This document shows positions 49,990-64,000 of a DNA stretch of 64,000 nt, piece after piece. Source of the DNA: Wuchereria bancrofti. Taxonomy: Eukaryota > Nematoda > Chromadorea > Rhabditida > Onchocercidae. A program made the translations under genes and the position numbers. The stretch covers positions 4,622,031-4,686,030 of the forward strand of contig SSBO01000007.1 in NCBI GenBank assembly GCA_005281725.1, in the 5' to 3' direction. How positions within the stretch are numbered: the stretch's first letter is position 1; each line of letters starts with the position of its first letter. The notes beneath the pieces were generated by a model. The model was not told the DNA's origin and ran no database searches. It worked only from the letters and a program-made list of their open reading frames with translations.

Positions 49990-51630
49990 TGTTCCTCGAG
50001 CACAACTATTCTTTTTTTCAGCTTTTCTTGACCAGTCATTGTTTTCTTGCCTAGTAGTAACGTAAATGAAACCAATGAGATTTTTATTGTAGACGAGATG
50101 AGATAGAGGAAGGTGTAGACATATCAAAGACCAAGTGTAACTCTCTTTTACAATTAACGAGTTACAAACTAGGTATGAGGTATAATGAAATATAGGTTTA
50201 GTGCAATAAACAATATTTCACTTCCAGTAAAAGCCATAAATAGCATCTCAAAGACATGAACATTCCACTCGATTTATAAGTTAAAGATGAAAGTGGTTGT
50301 TAACAAGTATTTCTATCATCACCCCTTCCGGATAACATGCTCAACACTTAGCGGTCGTTGTTAACGAGTTCCTGTCATTATTATTTGTAAGGATTTATTT
50401 ACGGTATATCGGCTTGCTTCATCGGCTCTGGTTTCCAGTCTTCGGCATACGTCTATCAATTTTTGTGTGGGAAATGAAAGGTAGCATTTTGATATCCGTC
50501 ATATGTATGTACGGCCGTGAAAGTATAGTGTTGCGAAGGATTTATTGTGATGTTTCCGACAAATTGGTGGTGGTTTTAGATATGAGCAGAAACTTGTCTT
50601 TCTGATAGCAGTACTGATTCCTGAATGGTTAGTCAAGTAGCTCACTTCTCACTGGTCGAAGTGAACTTTCTACTTTGGGGAAGGAATCATCGGCTGATGT
50701 CATTCCACATCCATTCGTAAGATTATTTATAATCTTCAATCAGTGAATAATAGAGCTTTTGGACATGTCTGGTTTTCAAACTTTAGAGATATTTCATTTC
50801 GCTGCCATTTCTCTAACAAGTTTTCAAATGGTAGTTTGTTGGGAATATAGTTCCATAAGTGTTCTTTGAACTCTGTCGAATTCCCATTTGCAGTTACTTA
50901 GGCGTTTGAGCTGTTTCACCAAGTCTGAGCCTATGCTTACTTTACGTGTATATATATCTCATCCCTAACTTATTACACCGACGTCGCACCATTTTTATGT
51001 TAGTGTGCTGGACCATATCATTGTACCTGTCTGTCCTACCTTCCCCTCTCATCATTTTGCTTTCTCTCCCTCATATGAGCTCTTTTTTTCATATTTTTGC
51101 CTCTCATTTATATTTAGTTACATAGATCACTTCGCGATTTTCAAATAACACTGTGCATTTTATTCCCGTAGTGTTTGGGCAACCTGTTTTAGATTATATT
51201 TGCAGCGACTTGCTAGAATGCTTCTCATTATGGAGGCTTCTCTCTGCTTTGCTTTTCTTTCTTGTTAAGAATAGTTCTTTAGCGCTAGAAATGCTTTGTG
51301 CTTATAATGAATCAGTCGTTTATCAGTTAAAATGCTTTCTCTGCGTTATTAGCAGTTAAAATCCTCAGTGCGATCTCTTGCTATATACTGCGAAAAATAA
51401 GGTACTGACATTTGACATTTTTTTCTTGGTCATTTTCCTCTCCATTATTTTCAAGTTATGTACATCATCGGAACTAAATTCTCCAACTATTGCAAGCTAA
51501 GAATGTGTTGGTGTAAAAGCAGTGCGATTTGTCTCATCCGTCGTTATTGTAGGCAATTCCAAAAATTTCCACAGTCTTTTAGGTTGTGAATGTTCTGGTT
51601 ATATATGCAATCATCAGTAGGCTGACAGAA

Positions 51631-60554
<8,924 letters not shown>

Positions 60555-60932
60555 AGCAGTGAATACATAGTGTACTATATATTTTCTTTAGGACGCTATA
60601 ACTTTTTTGGGCTTCGTTCCTTGCAGAAATTTACACTCCTGTAAAGTAAATTCGACTTTAACATTCCATAAAGTTTTACTAGTTTAAGTTTAATTGTAAA
60701 AACTTTATCCGGTCCTTCCCAGTCTCTGTAGTCCTCATAAGCACTTTTTTCCCGGTGCATCACATCACTATTAATGATTTCAGTATATTAATTTATATGC
60801 CTCTGGAACTGTCTGAAGTGATTTGACGTCGCGGTGGTTTTACTTCAAAGTCTTCCACTTGCTCTGGGAAAAGTTTCAGTGCTCCATTTTCCGATTAAAA
60901 TGGATATTTCAAAGTGGGACCACTTTATGTAT

Positions 60933-60938
60933 AATAAA
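60933..60938 (+). terminator. Candidate polyadenylation signal of wwp-1
   Basis: AATAAA about 380 bases downstream of the wwp-1 TGA in otherwise non-coding sequence. It is the first canonical hexamer that I noticed after the stop; variant signals closer to the stop are possible. Confidence 0.35.
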
Positions 60939-61300
60939 TGCATTGAAGCTTCATAGGTTTTTAAGTTTCCAGTCATAAATTTGCCACTATATGGATTTAT
61001 TCATTAGACACATATGCGTTGTGATGTTTCGTATTATTACATATGTGAACTAGAAAAGCATGCGATACTCTTATGCCATTATGTTTAATGCAGATATCAG
61101 GTTCTTTGTAGTAATTTCCAAAATTACAAGCACCATTTAGTAGTGATAGAAATGTCTGCGACATTTCTCACGAGACATGCTTCAAGTTAATAATACATAT
61201 TTTCAATTTTTCTGTGAACAGGTTGAATCTGTGATATCATTTTTTCCGTTGTGATACATTATTATTTCATACATGTTCGTGGACCAAATACCAATACAAT

Positions 61301-61431
61301 TAATTACTTATTATTACTAATTATACTATTATGTTATTATTGCTATTATTATTTGTTGTTATTTACTATTTTTACCACTATTATTATTACTAATTATTAT
61401 TATTATTGCTAATTATTATTTTTAATTGCTC
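61301..61431. repeat. Imperfect TTA/ATT trinucleotide-rich tract
   Basis: About 130 bases built mainly of TTA, ATT and CTA/TTG units (for example TTATTATTACTAATTATTAT at 61379-61398). Low-complexity sequence that probably varies in length between individuals. Confidence 0.8.
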
Positions 61432-62783
61432 TCGTTGAGTACAGTACTATTACTACTGCTGGCGTTGTTTGTTCATTAAAATTAAAATATGTGCAAGGGT
61501 CATTATCAGTAGCATTAGTTTTTCCTCATCTATTTTTTTCGTTATAAGAATATGAGGGATTTAAAGACCTTCACATTTTATGTACGACAAGACACATAAT
61601 TTTAGATATTTCAACCAGTTTTCTGCGCTATTTGAAATGTAGATTTACCGTGTTCATTCTTGAATAAATATGACACTAATGGAGAGTCTGTGAATATTAT
61701 ATTGGAGAGTATACAGCAGCGTATGAAGCGATGATTCTACTTTTTCAAGGAAAAATTATGGAATGAAGAGACCTTATAAAATATTAGGTCCTTTAAACGG
61801 CACTAGCAGTTAGTCGATTCAGACAATGTGGTGCTTAGACATAACAATCTCGACTTAACGGTAGCAGTGTTGAGTTAGCAGAAACAGATGGGAACTTAAA
61901 GGCTCCAGATAAAGCGAGCGCGGCATATTTCCGTAAAGCCTGAGGCTCAGGTTTTAATAAATGTTTTCGTTCTATCCACATTTGTTACAATGGTAATAGT
62001 CGTGAACAGAAAACAATACTTAGCTGTATATATAGCCGTATTATGCACAGAAATATGGACAGTAAAGTGACAAATGTGTGGAATTCAGGAGTATAAACAG
62101 AAAATCGTCACAAACAAAAGCAGAAAGCACGAGGTAAGGCATGGCAATATGGCGGACTGGAAACGAAGTAAAGGTTGAAAAAATGATTCAATAGGGTTTT
62201 CAAGGCACATTTGTCTACTGAGCTAGATATAGAAACGAAACCGGAGTTAACATGCCGCTTTATGTGAACATGACTATTATTTCTCATCTATGCTCATTAT
62301 ATCATTTTTCAAATCAAAAAAAGAAAAATGAAACGCTTAAGTACTGGTCATACTACTTGGTATAAAACTAAAGGAATAATTGCACACATCTCTCAAGATA
62401 AATATATTGTCATGAATTCTTAACTCTTTTGTGGCATGAAAACACAATATAAAGACAGTTCTGAACGTTCAACAAACGTTCCCAAACTGTTGTGAAACAT
62501 ACAGCTATCAAGTTTTAAACAATAAGTGGTTGATTTGAGAGTTGAACTACGTCTCGTTCTGATGGCAAAGCTGAGCATGGTAACAGCCACAGTATCATTG
62601 GTCCTAGAAATTAAAACAAATTTCAACTGGTCTATACATCAAACAGTATTCGTTCAAAATGTGGATACGAGGTTTCTTCTCTCTTATTTCACAGTTAATT
62701 CTTAATATATTCATAATAACGAAAGATGTCGCTTAATTTACCCGGGAAGAAGTAATGCGAGATAAGAAAGAGATATAATTTCC

Positions 62784-63658
62784 TTATTCTCCTTTTAAAA
62801 TCTGCTTACCGGTGCCACACACTTCCCGCACCAGAATTATTTTTGAGCGTGATAGAGCCACTCGATTGTGGAAACCCTTGCGTTGAACTGCTTCTACAGC
62901 CGTCTCATCGTTCAGAAGTGCCTGTATCTAAATGAGACATTAGTAGCTCTCTAGATATTATATCACAATGATAGCATAAAAAATTTCAAGAATGCTGTCT
63001 AATATTTCTTGTTTAAAATGATAATTACTTTCTTACTAAATTACCTGATCACACGAAACCGCCAAAACGAACAAACCAAATAGAGCGCTTTCGATAGAGA
63101 GGAAAACGGTATGCAATCTAAAAGTAAATAATAAATTTTTTCGTAGAATTCTGGTTTAAATTTTTGTAAACACTAACATTTTCGTATGATGTACACTTTG
63201 TCCGTATGGTCCTTTCATACCATATTCATCGTGGTATACCCAAGCCGTCACTATTAAACTGAAAAAAAAAACTAAATATGGTATTTCAGAAGAAAAAAAT
63301 TAGAAATATGAAAAAATGTAGGTTGTGTATGTTAAAATCTAATAATGTGAAACAGTGGAAATAAATACAGAACGAAGGGTAATATTCGCGGAAAAATAAA
63401 ATGGGTTTCAATATAATCACATTTTTTGGCGATTGCATAACTTATAAGTTTCACAACGTCAGCCATAAAACTAAGTAAAAATATTCATCAGCTGACAGTG
63501 GACACTATTGAGAATTTCAATAAAATGCATAATCGCAATGCTAAAAAATGTTGGAAAAACATACCTGAGCGCATATCCTGAAGATAAGCCAACATACAAC
63601 AAAAATTGAAGGAAATATTTTTGGTTGTACTCGCCGATGCAATTATTAACCCAGGGAC
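62784..63658 (-). CDS. ZDHHC3/7-like protein S-palmitoyltransferase, C-terminal part (5' partial)
   Basis: Four minus-strand exons join in phase: 63658-63565, 63258-63178, 63117-63045 and 62927-62784. The first begins in phase 1 with [20 protein letters not shown], the end of the DHHC cysteine-rich domain; the missing base fits the Cys codon of DHHC on an exon beyond the window. Next come a hydrophobic segment ([19 protein letters not shown]), a loop, a second membrane segment ([20 protein letters not shown]), and the NDETAVE motif, equivalent to the TTxE motif after the fourth membrane helix. The tail ends [11 protein letters not shown] and TAA at 62784. DHHC enzymes transfer palmitate to cysteines at the cytosolic face of Golgi or plasma membrane. 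A GTAAGC inside the last exon (near 62812) could be a donor to a further exon, so the C-terminus is uncertain. The gene converges with wwp-1. Confidence 0.85.
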
Positions 63659-64000
63659 CTTAAAATATTAAAGATCTAATAAATATTAGAAAAATATGAC
63701 TAAAATTTTCAATGAATGAAATTATCTACTTCATGCCTTCTTTATTTCATTCATCCCATTAATTCGAACTAGAAAACTCTGCACATTGCTCTCAAGAAAT
63801 TCTTACATATATTTTGTTCAACGCAAAGGTAATCTTTTCTCATCTTGAATATCTCTTCCTACCAGATCTTGGCGCTAATATCAAAATTCAAAAGTAAGAC
63901 CTAAACTATTTCATTCGTCACACATTTTTTACTATCAGCGATACAAAATATGCGAAGTATGAACTATAAAGAAGACAATCTGTTTACTGAGAGAAGAAAA
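63659..64000. other. Intron of the DHHC gene, up to the window edge
   Basis: AT-rich sequence with no DHHC-encoding exon on the minus strand; the expected preceding exon, which must end in the first base of the catalytic Cys codon, was not found and must lie to the right of the window. Nothing else is recognised here. Confidence 0.6.

Larger units (their letters stand above)
46573..51630. other. Intergenic region, about 5 kb, no firm gene
   Basis: Between the VPS13 stop and the wwp-1 start. No open frame over 95 codons and none with recognisable motifs. It holds a 25-bp near-identical direct repeat (46734-46758 and 46999-47023) and a somewhat more GC-rich patch at about 49560-50000 in which several frames are open, including a candidate two-exon small membrane protein at 49773-49989. 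It should include the wwp-1 promoter and possibly alternative 5' exons of wwp-1. Confidence 0.45.
60555..62783. other. Region between convergent wwp-1 and DHHC genes
   Basis: 2.2 kb of 3' flank shared by two converging genes. It carries AATAAA at 60933-60938, about 380 bases after the wwp-1 stop, and a TTA/ATT-rich tract at 61301-61431. No exon is supported; a minus-strand 68-codon open frame at 62420-62626 has no known features and could only matter if the DHHC gene splices beyond 62800. Confidence 0.5.

Overview
The window is a gene-rich stretch of nuclear DNA from a nematode, most likely an AT-rich filarial (onchocercid-type) worm; the species cannot be fixed from the sequence alone. The reasons are many small exons split by AT-rich introns of about 100-500 bp with TTTCAG/TTTTAG acceptors, a strong AT bias, acceptor-like sites just upstream of several start codons (as expected for spliced-leader trans-splicing), and proteins that match animal families. 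No bacterial, plasmid or phage genes, CRISPR arrays, tRNA or rRNA genes were recognised.

Layout, left to right. 1-398 (+): last two exons of a C2H2-type zinc-finger protein. 399-6506: about 6 kb with no supportable gene, holding two adjacent hairpins with AATAAA on both strands and a small diverged repeat. 6507-8112 (+): CCDC124/Lso2-type ribosome-associated coiled-coil protein. 8488-10308 (+): UBL7-like ubiquitin-like/UBA protein. 11328-13051 (+): divergent L7Ae-fold RNase P/MRP subunit of the RPP38 type. 13898-19465 (+): complete 17-exon SAC2/INPP5F phosphoinositide phosphatase. 21195-46572 (+): complete VPS13 (vps-13, VPS13A/C-like), reconstructed as 62 phase-compatible exons giving 3,227 aa. 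46573-51630: about 5 kb with no firm gene, one weak small-protein candidate and a 25-bp duplicated sequence. 51631-60554 (+): complete 15-exon wwp-1 type C2-WW4-HECT ubiquitin ligase (791 aa), including a GC-AG intron. 60555-62783: non-coding stretch between convergent genes with a TTA/ATT-rich tract. 62784-63658 (-): the last four exons of a ZDHHC3/7-like palmitoyltransferase whose 5' part lies beyond the right edge.

Most genes are on the plus strand, head to tail. CCDC124, UBL7 and RPP38 are close enough to form a candidate operon. SAC2 and VPS13 both act on membrane lipid identity or transport, and WWP1 and DHHC proteins act on membrane-protein fate, but nothing in the sequence shows that these neighbours are functionally linked. 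I did not find a clearly undescribed system; the most useful points are gene-structure oddities (GC-AG intron, stop-free intron, optional in-frame exon, phase conflict in UBL7) and a few unexplained repeats and small ORFs.

Exon boundaries were derived by hand from splice consensus, reading phase and recalled family similarity; no database search or transcript data was available.
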